Under the pieces are notes generated by a model that was given only the letters and a program-made list of their open reading frames with translations, was not told the DNA's origin and searched no databases. Positions 16,331-24,623 of a DNA stretch of 43,411 bases are shown piece after piece; the stretch's first letter is position 1, and each line of letters opens with the position of its first letter. Location of the stretch: positions 1 to 43,411 of the forward strand of contig JAUXWC010000046.1 of assembly GCA_030685025.1 (NCBI GenBank). The letters run 5' to 3'. Both the position numbers and the translations under genes were made by a program. The stretch is from Rhodoferax sp. Lineage in GTDB: Bacteria; Pseudomonadota; Gammaproteobacteria; Burkholderiales; Burkholderiaceae_C.

Positions 16331-17593
16331 CTAACCTAGCCGGCGTCGAACGCCAGGCAGGCCTTCAGTCCGCAATACTTCAAAGCCACGTCGGGCCAAG
16401 CGCAAACCTGCGCCTGGATTGCGGATCGCACCTGCCAGCAGTCGCCCGATCATGACGCCCGAGGGTTGAACACCGTCTGGATCGAAGACCAGCCCGACGT
16501 TGTTCGACATGGCCGCCATTTCAATGCCCTGCGTGCTGGGGCTGAACAACGCGGCATACTCCAGCGGCCCCTGGCTGGTCATCCAACCATAGAGGCTTTG
16601 CGAACCGGAGACATCAAATGGATCGGGAAACGCACGTTGCAAGTCGACCCGCTGTCGGTAAAGAAAGCGGTGCACCTTCTCAACCTTGACACCGTTCGAA
16701 TAGCGCTCGAATGCCCACGGCACCTGCGAAAGTGGGTCCGTGGCCAGCGCCCGCGTGCTGTCTTCATACCACTGCACCAGTCCATGAACGGCCGCATTGC
16801 CACCCGCATTCTTGATTGCCATGATTTTGTGCGCACCGCTGTCAAAACCCGTGAAGTGGTAGAAGCCCAATGGCTCCCCGTCCATCCAGTACTGACCCTG
16901 CTCGTCACGGGTCATCTCCCGCGTAGTGATGTTCCAGGTGGCCACGTTGTGACGCGACGAACGCTGAATCGCTACGCCGGTAAAAAACGCCGGGACCAGA
17001 TCAATCCACCGTTGGTCCGTGAACAAGCCGTTGGGAATCTCGGCGCGACAGAAGTGATATACCCGATGTGCCCACCAAGCAGCAAAGCGCCGTCCTTCAT
17101 CGGTATTGGCCACGCCGACAAAACCCAGGTTGTACACGCCATGCTTGAGGCTGCAAATCTCGTTGTCAACGATGGCGGAAATCGACTGCTCCGGCGTCAC
17201 CTGATGCGGGGTCAGCGTCACATTTGCCACGTCGAGTGACGCGAGAATGTCGTCCAGTCGCGAGAACACCACCATGTCCGGGTCCAAGTACAAGACCTTG
17301 CCACAGTCCTCCCGTTCCAGCAGTTTCTGCAGGAATAAAGGCTTCATGGCAGTGGCCAGTTCCACGATGCTGTGGCAAAACGCCCACCCTCGCCAGTGCG
17401 GCACATTCATCTCGGCCAAGGTGCTTACTTCGTCGAACGGCTCCCGCGACAGATCGAGCAAATTCGTGGCGCCGTCGGCCAGCAGCAAATGCAACACCGC
17501 TTCCGGGTGATGCTGGCGCAGCGACGCAAACAGCATGCGCACCTTGGGAATGTAGTTGCACGCGGCGCTGGTGAAGATGTGGAGTTTTTTCAT
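16331..17593 (-). CDS. Glycosyltransferase with GT8-like DxD
   Basis: 420-aa protein. The N-terminus KKLHIFTSAACNYIPKVRML is the nucleotide-binding start, and VLYLDPDMVVFSRLDDIL contains the metal-binding DxD (D-P-D). Then NLGFVGVAN, TDQRWIDLVPAFF and PLGFYHFTGFD follow, as in retaining GT-A enzymes (glycosyltransferase 8-like). It should transfer a sugar from a nucleotide donor on the cytoplasmic side. ATG at 17593; a TTG immediately before it could also serve. Lies in the gspE-glycan run, 15 nt before the small methyltransferase. Confidence 0.75.
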   Translation of the reverse strand: MKKLHIFTSAACNYIPKVRMLFASLRQHHPEAVLHLLLADGATNLLDLSREPFDEVSTLAEMNVPHWRGWAFCHSIVELATAMKPLFLQKLLEREDCGKVLYLDPDMVVFSRLDDILASLDVANVTLTPHQVTPEQSISAIVDNEICSLKHGVYNLGFVGVANTDEGRRFAAWWAHRVYHFCRAEIPNGLFTDQRWIDLVPAFFTGVAIQRSSRHNVATWNITTREMTRDEQGQYWMDGEPLGFYHFTGFDSGAHKIMAIKNAGGNAAVHGLVQWYEDSTRALATDPLSQVPWAFERYSNGVKVEKVHRFLYRQRVDLQRAFPDPFDVSGSQSLYGWMTSQGPLEYAALFSPSTQGIEMAAMSNNVGLVFDPDGVQPSGVMIGRLLAGAIRNPGAGLRLARRGFEVLRTEGLPGVRRRLG

Positions 17594-17649
17594 CAAGGAA
17601 CACTATGTTTCTGTCAAAGTTGGACGTCGATTCAAGCAAGAATCGTTCG

Positions 17650-19281
17650 TCAGCTCAGGTCACGCGAGTCCAGCTCACGTTTGAAGTCTGACAGTTCACG
17701 CAACAAGTCGTGCGCACTGCCAAATGGAATGACACGTCCCCTGGCGTACGCGGACACGGCCTCGGCCTGGGCACCAAAGTCGAATGCCAGCAGGGGCACC
17801 ATCAGACCCATCAATTCATGCGTGACATACGAAAACGTCTCGGCCCAAATCGATGGCATCAAGGCCAGATGCACGGCGTGTTGATTGAGCAAGGTTGCCA
17901 GGTTCTCGGGCTTGTAGACACCAGTCTGCGTGATGTCTTCCGGCTTCGCCTCGGCCTCCAGCGTGCCAACTACCACGACATGCAGGTTGACGTGCTGACG
18001 CTTCGCCTCCTCCAAGAGCGCCAGCACCACTTCGCTGCCTTTGTGTACACCTATCTGACCGACCACGGCCACCCTCAGTCCCGCTTCTTGACGCGGATAC
18101 TGAAATCGTCCGACCGGTGGACTCATCCGATGTGGACGAAACACCCATTGCTCCGGTCGTATGCTGGGGTACGCGCGACTCAGGAACGTTCGACTACTGG
18201 GTGAAAAATGCACGATTTCATCTGCCACGTTCAGCAGTTCGCCCCAACGTGATCGCCACAAATCAATGTCACGGGCAACAAACAATCTGACCAGCCCATC
18301 GTTGATGCGTGGCAGGCACTGACGGCATTGCGAAACATCGGGTACGCCGCAGAACTTTCCTTCTTGATTCAGCAAGAAATAGGACGGGCAAGCCATGTTG
18401 AAATCATGGAGCAGCAGCCGCAGACGGGCGCCACCCGCCTGCCGAAACGCCAGCAGCATGGCTGGAATCTGCTCCTGGCGTGGAAACCCCACACAGTTGT
18501 TGAACACCACTTCGCTTACCTTGCGGCTCGCCAGGAGCAGCTCCCACTTCTCCCAAGCCAAATGGAACTTGCGCAGTGGCGCGCCGCCGCCATCGTGAAT
18601 GCAGATTTCGTGACGCAGCAAGACAGGTGTAAAGGTCCACAAGACAACGTCGCGTCCGCTCTCGGCGAGGCTCTGCACCAGCTCCGCGCTGTACTTGTTC
18701 GCGCCGCCGCCAAGGCTGTGATCCAGCACAAACACCGCTCCCGGTGCCAAGCGCGAGAACACGTCGCGTAGCGTCGCATCGCTTCCAAATGGGGCGTTTA
18801 GCCTCGCCGCCAAGGCCTTGGCGCGTTGCCATACCGTACGCCACTGTCCCTGGCGAACCAAGCGCAGGGCCCGCGTCGCGTAGCCCAGCAGCAGCCTCCA
18901 TTGCAACATACGCTGCCCGTATCGCTCGCCCTTGCTGGATTCGATCTGCCGCGGGACGGGGCAACTCAAATCCTGTCGAGTTCCATCGGCGTGGTGCAGG
19001 CGCAGCCAGATGTTCTTGACGGGCTCGCGGCTTGACAGCGTCGCATACGCAAGGTATCCACAGGCACTTGGAAGGTCCGGGAACGTGGCGGTGACATCGC
19101 GACGCGACACCCCATATTGCGTCGTCACCGTCTCAAGCGAGCCAGTCGAATACTCAAGCACCAGATCCAGCTTGAAAATGGTCCTATCCGAGTCCGCACA
19201 CCAGCCGTAGGAATACAGGTTTCCTTCACGCAGCTCAAGGGAATCAACCGACCACTTGGCCCCCTTTTGAACTCCCGTCAT
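17650..19281 (-). CDS. Two-domain glycosyltransferase (GT4-type C-terminal half)
   Basis: 543-aa protein. Residues about 5-105 form a beta-rich segment (WSVDSLELREGNLYSYGWC, YGVSRRDV, CGYLAYATL, IWLRLHHADG) that looks like a carbohydrate-binding or sandwich module. The rest is a GT-B enzyme with HSLGGGANKYSAELV, LHDFNMACPSYF, a Cys pair region (CGVPDVSQCRQCLP), AVVGQIGVHKGSEVV and the donor-site SIWAETFSYVTHELM. ATG at 19281 is two nt after the stop of the preceding gene; a GTG at 19299 is the alternative. Substrates unknown. The following glycosyltransferase starts 56 nt on. Confidence 0.75.
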   Translation of the reverse strand: MTGVQKGAKWSVDSLELREGNLYSYGWCADSDRTIFKLDLVLEYSTGSLETVTTQYGVSRRDVTATFPDLPSACGYLAYATLSSREPVKNIWLRLHHADGTRQDLSCPVPRQIESSKGERYGQRMLQWRLLLGYATRALRLVRQGQWRTVWQRAKALAARLNAPFGSDATLRDVFSRLAPGAVFVLDHSLGGGANKYSAELVQSLAESGRDVVLWTFTPVLLRHEICIHDGGGAPLRKFHLAWEKWELLLASRKVSEVVFNNCVGFPRQEQIPAMLLAFRQAGGARLRLLLHDFNMACPSYFLLNQEGKFCGVPDVSQCRQCLPRINDGLVRLFVARDIDLWRSRWGELLNVADEIVHFSPSSRTFLSRAYPSIRPEQWVFRPHRMSPPVGRFQYPRQEAGLRVAVVGQIGVHKGSEVVLALLEEAKRQHVNLHVVVVGTLEAEAKPEDITQTGVYKPENLATLLNQHAVHLALMPSIWAETFSYVTHELMGLMVPLLAFDFGAQAEAVSAYARGRVIPFGSAHDLLRELSDFKRELDSRDLS

Positions 19282-19282
19282 G

Positions 19283-20794
19283 TTAGCGAGACGCGCCACG
19301 ACTGAGTAGCCTGCTAAGCCACCGCAAACCCGCCGTGGCGCGCCAGCTGTTGGAAGCGAGTAGGGCGTCGATCTGCGCCAGCCGCAATGCCGCCAACTGT
19401 TGCGCTGCCGTCAGCGCGCTTTGCATCGAATCAATCGTGCGCTGCCGATCATCGGCCATAGCTTGTGCCCGCGTTACCTCATCTCTTACCTGCTGGATCG
19501 TGTCGGCTTGTATTTTCAGCTCTTCAAGCCTTGCCAAAGTCTGCGCCAGCACATCCTGCAATTGCGGCACATTCAAACCGGGCCAATCGGTGCTGCCCAA
19601 GGGCTGCGGGCTGCTGACACATAGCTCGACCTGGGTCACCCCGGCCCATTGACCCGGCTGCAAGACCAAGCGAACCCATGGGTCAGTGCCGATGGCGCGT
19701 ACCATGCGCCCGCCCAGCCATCCACGCACCCCGGTCCAATCACTCTGGTGGTAGGTATGCGTGCTGGCCCAATCCCCGCTCCAACTCCAGCAAATCTCGC
19801 CTTCGACACCGCGCGCCACCAAACTGACAAACTCCATCTGCCCCGGTCGATCCGAGAAATCCAATCGCACCGACAGCACCTCGGCCCCGTGCTCGATGGG
19901 GTAAACCAGCGTCTGCAGCGCCTCGGACTGCACGCCGAAGGCCTCGATACCATCGGCTTCCGAGTAGCCCTTGCCGCGATCAAGAAAAAGCTGTGTTCGA
20001 AAGCGTGGCGTTTGCCGTATCGTCGGGATGGCGGGCGGCGGCGCCTGCGTCAGCCCGTCGTCCAGGCCAACAGCGCCGCCTTGCGGCCCAGGCGTCAGCG
20101 TCCAGACAAACTGGTACACGTCGGAGTCCGGCAAGGACAACACAAACGACCGGATGCCGCGCGGCAACATCTGTAAATCCAGGCTGGCGAACTCGGTCTC
20201 AAGCAGGTCTCGACGCACGGCGTCTTGCTGAGTCACAACATAGCCGGCGATGGTGACAAGTTGCTGCAGAGCCGTTCGGTCCATGAAATGCACGTGCGTA
20301 GCGTCCAGCAAGCCCTCTTGCGTGCGGACAAAGCGTCCCGACATCAACCCCAGGATGACCCCCAGGTGCGTCACATTGGGCAGCGATACCAGCACCACTC
20401 CGCCCGGCTTGAGCAATCGGCCAATGGCATGCAACACCGCTGCCGCATTGCGCAGGTGTTCAAGCACATCCGCGCACACGATCACGTCGTACTGGGCCGC
20501 CTCGAAATGCTCGCCCAGCGCGGTCTGCTCCAAGTCCATCACCGTCAGCTTGCGATAGTGTGGCCGGGCTATGGCGGCCTCTTCTTCGTTGTAGGTGATT
20601 CCGTCAACCACGCATCCCTCGACATTGGCCAACTGACGCCCCAGCGCACCCGAGCCGGTGCCGACATCCAGCACCGTGCTGCCGGGTGGAATCCGCGTCA
20701 CGATTTTCGACAAGGAGTCATTTGCGGTGGCCAGCACCTCGCGCCTGTAAACGTGGGCTTGACTGGACGGCGCAAGCAGCGGCTTACTCGACAT
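19283..20794 (-). CDS. Methyltransferase with C-terminal coiled coil
   Basis: 503-aa protein. Residues about 20-200 are a class I methyltransferase: VLDVGTGSGALGRQL, VDGITYNEEEAAIARP, DVIVCADVLEHLRN, LLKPGGVVLVSLPN. A beta-rich middle (about 230-390) is unassigned. Near the end comes a coiled coil (RLEELKIQADTIQQVRDEV, then DDRQRTIDSMQSAL) and finally LLASNSWRATAGLRWLSR, the S-x-SWR-x-T ending typical of polysaccharide-chain enzymes with a coiled-coil ruler. ATG at 20794 overlaps gspE by 11 nt. Likely modifies a surface polysaccharide (inference). Confidence 0.78.
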   Translation of the reverse strand: MSSKPLLAPSSQAHVYRREVLATANDSLSKIVTRIPPGSTVLDVGTGSGALGRQLANVEGCVVDGITYNEEEAAIARPHYRKLTVMDLEQTALGEHFEAAQYDVIVCADVLEHLRNAAAVLHAIGRLLKPGGVVLVSLPNVTHLGVILGLMSGRFVRTQEGLLDATHVHFMDRTALQQLVTIAGYVVTQQDAVRRDLLETEFASLDLQMLPRGIRSFVLSLPDSDVYQFVWTLTPGPQGGAVGLDDGLTQAPPPAIPTIRQTPRFRTQLFLDRGKGYSEADGIEAFGVQSEALQTLVYPIEHGAEVLSVRLDFSDRPGQMEFVSLVARGVEGEICWSWSGDWASTHTYHQSDWTGVRGWLGGRMVRAIGTDPWVRLVLQPGQWAGVTQVELCVSSPQPLGSTDWPGLNVPQLQDVLAQTLARLEELKIQADTIQQVRDEVTRAQAMADDRQRTIDSMQSALTAAQQLAALRLAQIDALLASNSWRATAGLRWLSRLLSRGASR

Positions 20795-22484
20795 ACTTGG
20801 CGCCAGCAATGGTCAATATTTCGGCCAGACTGGTGACCCCGCACGCAGCCTTGATCAAGCCATCTTGGCGCAGATTGCGATACCCCTTGCCAACCGTCGC
20901 CATCAGCGCGCCAAGCGAAGGGTTGGGCTGGTTCAGCACCGCGCGCAAAGCGTCGGTGGCGGGCATCAGTTCGTAGATGGCGGTGCGCCCGCGGTAGCCG
21001 GTACCACTGCAATGCGGGCAGCCTTTGGGCTCCCGAAAGCGAAACCCCTCGGTCGACTGGCCCATCTCCGACAGCTCGCGCATCACGGCAGCCGGAATCT
21101 TGGCCAAATCCGTGACGGGGACCGCGCAGGCCTCACACAGCACGCGCACCAAACGCTGCGCCACGACGCCGCGCACCGTGGCGCCCACCAGAAACGGCTC
21201 AACGCCCATGTCGGCCAGACGCAAGAACGCCGTGGCACAGTCATTGGTGTGCAGCGTGGAAAACACCCGGTGTCCGGTAAGCGAAGCCTGCACAGCGATG
21301 CGTGCCGTCTCAACGTCCCGGATTTCGCCAATCATGATGGTGTCGGGGTCGTGCCGCAAAATCGAGCGCAGCGCGGCCGGAAATGTAAAACCGATGTCTG
21401 GATGCACCTGAAACTGCGTGACGCCAGGGATCCGGTATTCCACCGGGTCCTCCACCGTCAGCACACGGTCGTGCTCGGTATCGGTGGCCACCAGCGTGGC
21501 GTACAGCGTTGTGCTCTTGCCACTGCCGGTGGGGCCGGTCACCAGGACAATACCGTCCGGGTGCGCCATCCAACTCTTGTACAGGGCCAAGTGGTCTGGC
21601 TCAATGCCGATGTTATTCAGGTCGAAACGAGTGGCCTGTGTGTTGGGCAGCAACCGCAACACCAATGATTCGCCATGCACGCCGGGGATGACCGACACCC
21701 GCACGTCGGTCTCGATGCCCGCCATTCGGCTGGAAAAGCGCCCGTCCTGCGGCAGGCGCCGCTCGGCGATATCGAGCCCAGCGATCAACTTGATGCGGCT
21801 CACCACGGCGTCAAAGCGCTCGCGGGGGTATTTCTCGCTGTTCTGCAGCACACCATCAATGCGGTAGCGCACCGTAAACCCGAGTTCCTGTGGCTCCACA
21901 TGCACGTCCGAGGCGCGTGTATCGGTGGCGCGGGCCAGCAGACCGTTGACCAGTTCCACCACCGGGGCGTCTTCGGCCAGACGCCGCAAATCCTGATAGC
22001 CATCGACCGCATGGCCGACGGAGCGGTAGATCTGCGCCAAGACTCGCTCCAGATCTCGTGTGGCGATCAGCGCATAGCTCGGCGCCAGACCGCGCGCCGG
22101 ACCAGCCTCAAGAAACTCCCGCAGTTCGGAGCCAAGGACATCGCGCGCCGCGACATGCACCGTGGCCGTGTCGTCGCCCTGCCAAGCCAGAAACTGTAGC
22201 CGGGTCGCCATCGCCTGCGGCACCTGATTCGCGGCGTGCCACTGCGCGATGAGCGGCTGTACATTGGACAGTTCAGGGTCGGCCAGCAGGCCGACGCCCA
22301 ACTGCCCGGCCAGCGCTGCCAACAGGGTTTGCTCGGACACCAGCCCCAGGCGCACCAGAATGGCACCCAGACGCTCCTGTGGCGTGCGCTGTTGCAGCGC
22401 CAGTGCACTGGCCAGGGATGGCTCATCGAGAGCGCCCTGGTTCAGAAGCTGCTGCCCGATCAGCCGGTACGAAATTTCTGTCAT
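20784..22484 (-). CDS. gspE: Type II secretion ATPase GspE
   Basis: 566-aa hexameric traffic ATPase that powers pseudopilus assembly. Residues 1-150 carry a GSPII_E/MshEN N-domain (LGAILVRLGLVSEQTLLAAL). The ATPase half has the Walker A GPTGSGKSTTLYA (about 317-329), Asp box DPVEYRIPGVTQFQVHP, Walker B TIMIGEIRDVETARIA, the His box TGHRVFSTLHTND, and a four-cysteine zinc site (LCEACA .. GCPHCSG). Complete. It is unusual in being 9 kb from the other gsp genes, behind a toxin-antitoxin block and 35 nt after the AbiEii-like gene on the same strand. Glycan-type genes follow it without gaps. Confidence 0.95.
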   Translation of the reverse strand: MTEISYRLIGQQLLNQGALDEPSLASALALQQRTPQERLGAILVRLGLVSEQTLLAALAGQLGVGLLADPELSNVQPLIAQWHAANQVPQAMATRLQFLAWQGDDTATVHVAARDVLGSELREFLEAGPARGLAPSYALIATRDLERVLAQIYRSVGHAVDGYQDLRRLAEDAPVVELVNGLLARATDTRASDVHVEPQELGFTVRYRIDGVLQNSEKYPRERFDAVVSRIKLIAGLDIAERRLPQDGRFSSRMAGIETDVRVSVIPGVHGESLVLRLLPNTQATRFDLNNIGIEPDHLALYKSWMAHPDGIVLVTGPTGSGKSTTLYATLVATDTEHDRVLTVEDPVEYRIPGVTQFQVHPDIGFTFPAALRSILRHDPDTIMIGEIRDVETARIAVQASLTGHRVFSTLHTNDCATAFLRLADMGVEPFLVGATVRGVVAQRLVRVLCEACAVPVTDLAKIPAAVMRELSEMGQSTEGFRFREPKGCPHCSGTGYRGRTAIYELMPATDALRAVLNQPNPSLGALMATVGKGYRNLRQDGLIKAACGVTSLAEILTIAGAKYVE

Positions 22485-22519
22485 GCGGCGATGATATCTT
22501 GACAGGCCCAGCAGGGAAC

Positions 22520-23056
22520 TTAACCTCTACACTGCTTCGTCGCCAATTCCTTCGAGAGAATTTCAACTTTGGGTAACTCGCGGACCGCCTTAACTGTCTG
22601 GACCAGAGTGGCTTTTTCGGCGGTGGACAGCGTTTTCAAATCGCCGTCGCCATAAAAAACCAATGCTTTCAAGCTCTCACTTGGTTGGAAGTTTGGGCCG
22701 AAGATAAGGCGCGCGGCGGCAAGCCCGCGCGCCAGGTTGACACCCGCGTTGACCATCGCCGCAACGTCCCGGTAGTCCTTGGCCTCGGCTCGCTGGAGAA
22801 CAACCTTCACCTTGGTAGCCATCAGGTCATCAAACGAGGCAACTTGCAACACGCCATCGTCGGTGATCGCCTCATGATCGACCGGTTTTTCGCAAAAAAA
22901 GTCGAAATCAACTGACGGCCGGTGACCCAAGCGCAGTGCAATGGCTGTGCCGCCGTAAAGAACGTACCCGAGATCGGCGGCATGGCTCAATTGCGGCCAA
23001 AGCCGTTGCTGCGCTTGCGGCAACACATCCATGCGTGGCTTGAAAGTGCGCGTCAC
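22520..23056 (-). CDS. AbiEii-like nucleotidyltransferase, internally shortened
   Basis: 178-aa protein of the nucleotidyl transferase AbiEii group. The nucleotide-binding start YVLYGGTAIALRLGHR and the metal-site SVDFDFF are present, and the C-terminal half has ASFDDLMATKVKVVLQRAEAKDYRD. Between them only about 15 residues remain (CEKPVDHEAITDDGVLQV), where relatives have some 55-65, so an in-frame deletion of roughly 45 residues is likely and activity is doubtful. GTG at 23056 overlaps the stop of the DUF6922 gene by 4 nt. It ends 35 nt before gspE. Family AbiE-type enzymes act as type IV TA toxins. Confidence 0.72.
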   Translation of the reverse strand: MTRTFKPRMDVLPQAQQRLWPQLSHAADLGYVLYGGTAIALRLGHRPSVDFDFFCEKPVDHEAITDDGVLQVASFDDLMATKVKVVLQRAEAKDYRDVAAMVNAGVNLARGLAAARLIFGPNFQPSESLKALVFYGDGDLKTLSTAEKATLVQTVKAVRELPKVEILSKELATKQCRG

Positions 23057-23349
23057 GCAAACCTCCGCACGGGCAGGGCCGGGACATGATCCACACTGGC
23101 GAGGCCGAGACGGTAATGCCAGTAAGCCCATGAGCGCGCATCGAACTGCCCAGCCTCGGCCTGCGACAACACATCGCGCAGCACGTCGTCACCGACTTGC
23201 TCGGCCATGGCCTGAACATCGGCATAGTCCCCGATGTTCATAACCTGAGCGATCACACGCTGCGGCGTCGACACCGCTTCATCTGGCGTTTTCCACCAAA
23301 CGTACTTGCTTGCCAGAGGCTTCAAGACCTCTTGATTGATGGGGTTCAT
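23053..23349 (-). CDS. DUF6922-type partner of the AbiEii-like gene
   Basis: 98-aa protein with the pattern KYVWWKTPDEAVSTPQRVIAQV, NIGDYADVQAM, RDVLSQAEAGQFDARSWAYWHYRLGL. Proteins of this kind are regularly encoded directly ahead of a small AbiEii-type nucleotidyltransferase, as here, and probably act as the antitoxin half. No DNA-binding motif is obvious. Its ATG at 23349 overlaps the TGA of a 13-codon micro-ORF (MANKRNAQSRGHA) that has the good AAGGAG ribosome site of this transcript. Confidence 0.7.
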   Translation of the reverse strand: MNPINQEVLKPLASKYVWWKTPDEAVSTPQRVIAQVMNIGDYADVQAMAEQVGDDVLRDVLSQAEAGQFDARSWAYWHYRLGLASVDHVPALPVRRFA

Positions 23350-23388
23350 GCGTGCCCGCGGGACTGGGCATTCCGCTTGTTTGCCATG

Positions 23389-23466
23389 TCATAACTCCTT
23401 GAACGAAGCCACAAAGTAATCTCTTGACCGCTGAAGCTTTATGTTGTTCGCCTTGCTTCTGTTCAC
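23389..23466 (-). pseudogene. Possible MqsR C-terminal remnant / 25-codon coupled ORF
   Basis: A 25-codon frame starts at a GTG overlapping the mazF stop and ends NIKLQRSRDYFVASFKEL, then TGA. The intact MqsR at 27774 ends YLKLTVVDDVLIVSFKEL and is followed by the same TTCAAGGAG-Y-TATGAC context, so this looks like the tail of a lost mqsR. The match is short (8 of 17), so it could be chance plus shared translation signals. Confidence 0.35.
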
Positions 23467-23789
23467 TCAAAAATCGGGGCGAGTTTTGCCAGCACTTCTT
23501 CCATGATCGGCGCTGGCAAGGTGTCCACCTTGCGCCCGTTGCGCGCGGCAAGATCGAGCACGCGAGGCTGATCGCAACGAACGATGCCGGTTGTCATGAT
23601 GCCCGTCACGGGAACAGCGAATCCGATGCGGCGGGCGAAGTCGCCGCCGCTGGTGATCGGGCAGACCACCGGCAACTTGGTCGCCTCGTTGAACTCGGTC
23701 GGCGACACGACCAAGACAGGACGACCGCCGCTCTGCTCGCGCCCCTCGGTCGGATCAAGCGAGACCAGGTAAATGTCACCGCGCCTCAT
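23463..23789 (-). CDS. mazF: MazF/PemK-type endoribonuclease toxin
   Basis: 108-aa toxin of the MazF/PemK/CcdB fold. The start MRRGDIYLVSLDPTEGREQSGGRPVLV.S contains the RGDIYLV and GREQSG..RPVLV motifs with the conserved Arg and the S/T-rich active face (PVVCPITSGG, later GIVRCDQPRVLD). It should cleave single-stranded mRNA at a short motif. Overlaps the antitoxin gene by 4 nt. Intact. Confidence 0.9.
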   Translation of the reverse strand: MRRGDIYLVSLDPTEGREQSGGRPVLVVSPTEFNEATKLPVVCPITSGGDFARRIGFAVPVTGIMTTGIVRCDQPRVLDLAARNGRKVDTLPAPIMEEVLAKLAPIFE

Positions 23790-24043
23790 ACCAACTCCCC
23801 ACCCACGGCGGGCGCATCAACCCACTCGCGTTCTTGCGCCGGTTGCGGTTGTGAATAATCAGAGGAGGCCAGCAGCTCCGCGAGCGTGTAACGCGGCTTG
23901 GGCTTGGGATCAACCACCAGGCGACCGTCAGCGACGACCACGCCTACCCTAGCCCCCGCTTGCAGATGCAGTTGATCGAGGAAGGCTGGCGGAACGGCCA
24001 ACATGACCGAGCCTCCGACCTTGCGCAGATTGGTTGTGTGCAT
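23786..24043 (-). CDS. mazE: MazE-type antitoxin
   Basis: 85-aa antitoxin: an N-terminal AbrB-type DNA-binding half (TTNLRKVGGSVMLAVPPAFLDQL, then RVGVVVADGRLVVDPK) and a flexible acidic C-terminal half (YTLAELLASSDYSQPQPAQE) that would occupy the MazF groove. I start at 24043, where GGAGC precedes the ATG; 60 nt upstream there is another start that would run through the operator. It leads the minus-strand operon mazE-mazF-(small ORFs)-DUF6922-AbiEii-like and possibly gspE. Confidence 0.88.
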   Translation of the reverse strand: MHTTNLRKVGGSVMLAVPPAFLDQLHLQAGARVGVVVADGRLVVDPKPKPRYTLAELLASSDYSQPQPAQEREWVDAPAVGGELV

Positions 24044-24064
24044 GATGCAGCTCCGTTCAGCCAA

Positions 24065-24082
24065 GTTATATGCAAGTATAAC
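24065..24082. promoter_or_regulatory. Operator/promoter of mazEF
   Basis: Inverted repeat GTTATA / TATAAC with a 6-nt centre, 22 bp upstream of mazE. On the minus strand TATAAC (24070-24065) can serve as -10, so binding of MazE(F) here would block transcription. The -35 is weak. Confidence 0.55.
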
Positions 24083-24145
24083 CGCATTGGATCGAAGTTG
24101 CACGCCTCGCGCGACGGAGGGTATGCATCTTGGTGGCCATGGCTG

Positions 24146-24312
24146 CTAGCTGGTAATCAGTTCACCCAGCAGCTCCGGGTGGCGGTCGAGTAGTCGAAAG
24201 AGGTTGACCACGGCTGCCATTGGCCTGGCCTGCCCGCGCTCATAGCGTGAAAACGCATTTTTACCGCCCCCTGCAATTTGTGCAGACTCCATCTCGGTGA
24301 GTGCCGGAGTGA
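24146..24312 (-). pseudogene. 3' part of an mqsA-like antitoxin gene
   Basis: Open frame on the minus strand ending TAG at 24148-24146, without start. It encodes LTEMESAQIAGGGKNAFSRY, then ERGQARPMAAVVNLFRLLDR and HPELLGELITS. This is the C-terminal helix-turn-helix of MqsA (the intact MqsA in this window has EAAEIFGGGVNAFSRYENGK .. LLKMLDRHPDLLNEV). The zinc domain and first helices are missing. Its 5' part is repeated at 25093. Confidence 0.75.
24223..24302. repeat. 80-bp direct repeat, left copy
   Basis: The first 48 bp (24223-24270) are identical to 25093-25140. The rest matches with one indel and three substitutions. The repeat consists of mqsA-like helix-turn-helix coding sequence and flanks an RHH-MazF cassette together with 25093-25171. 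Confidence 0.85.
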
Positions 24313-24392
24313 CGCCAATGTGTTATCACGAATATGTATTACAATAACGCAACTTCATTGTTAGCACATATTTCAGTTACAAGGAAATGGTC

Positions 24393-24623
24393 ATGCATGG
24401 CACCACACTTTCATTTCGAGCTGGCGACGACCTCGCCAAGCAAACCCGCGCGCTGGCCAACAGCGTTGGTCTGAAGAGTTCAGACTACATACGCCAAGCT
24501 GTTCGCGAGAAAAACGAGCATGTGATGGCGCAACGCATTGCAACTCTCTCCAAAGAGCTCTCCACCGAGCACCTGGCTTTCAATGAAGCTCTTGAAGGCT
24601 CGCTCGCAGATGGCCTCGATTAA
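24393..24623 (+). CDS. Ribbon-helix-helix-type antitoxin
   Basis: 76-aa small protein with an N-terminal strand (TTLSFRAGDDLAKQT) and a helix pair (ALANSVGLKSSDYIRQAVREKN), the ribbon-helix-helix plan of MetJ/Arc-type antitoxins; the acidic C-terminal part should bind toxin. ATG at 24393 is taken because AAGGA (24381-24385) is 7 nt before it, whereas the ATG at 24387 is too close. Its end overlaps the MazF-type gene by 14 nt. Strand is opposite to the surrounding remnants. Confidence 0.8.
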   Translation: MHGTTLSFRAGDDLAKQTRALANSVGLKSSDYIRQAVREKNEHVMAQRIATLSKELSTEHLAFNEALEGSLADGLD

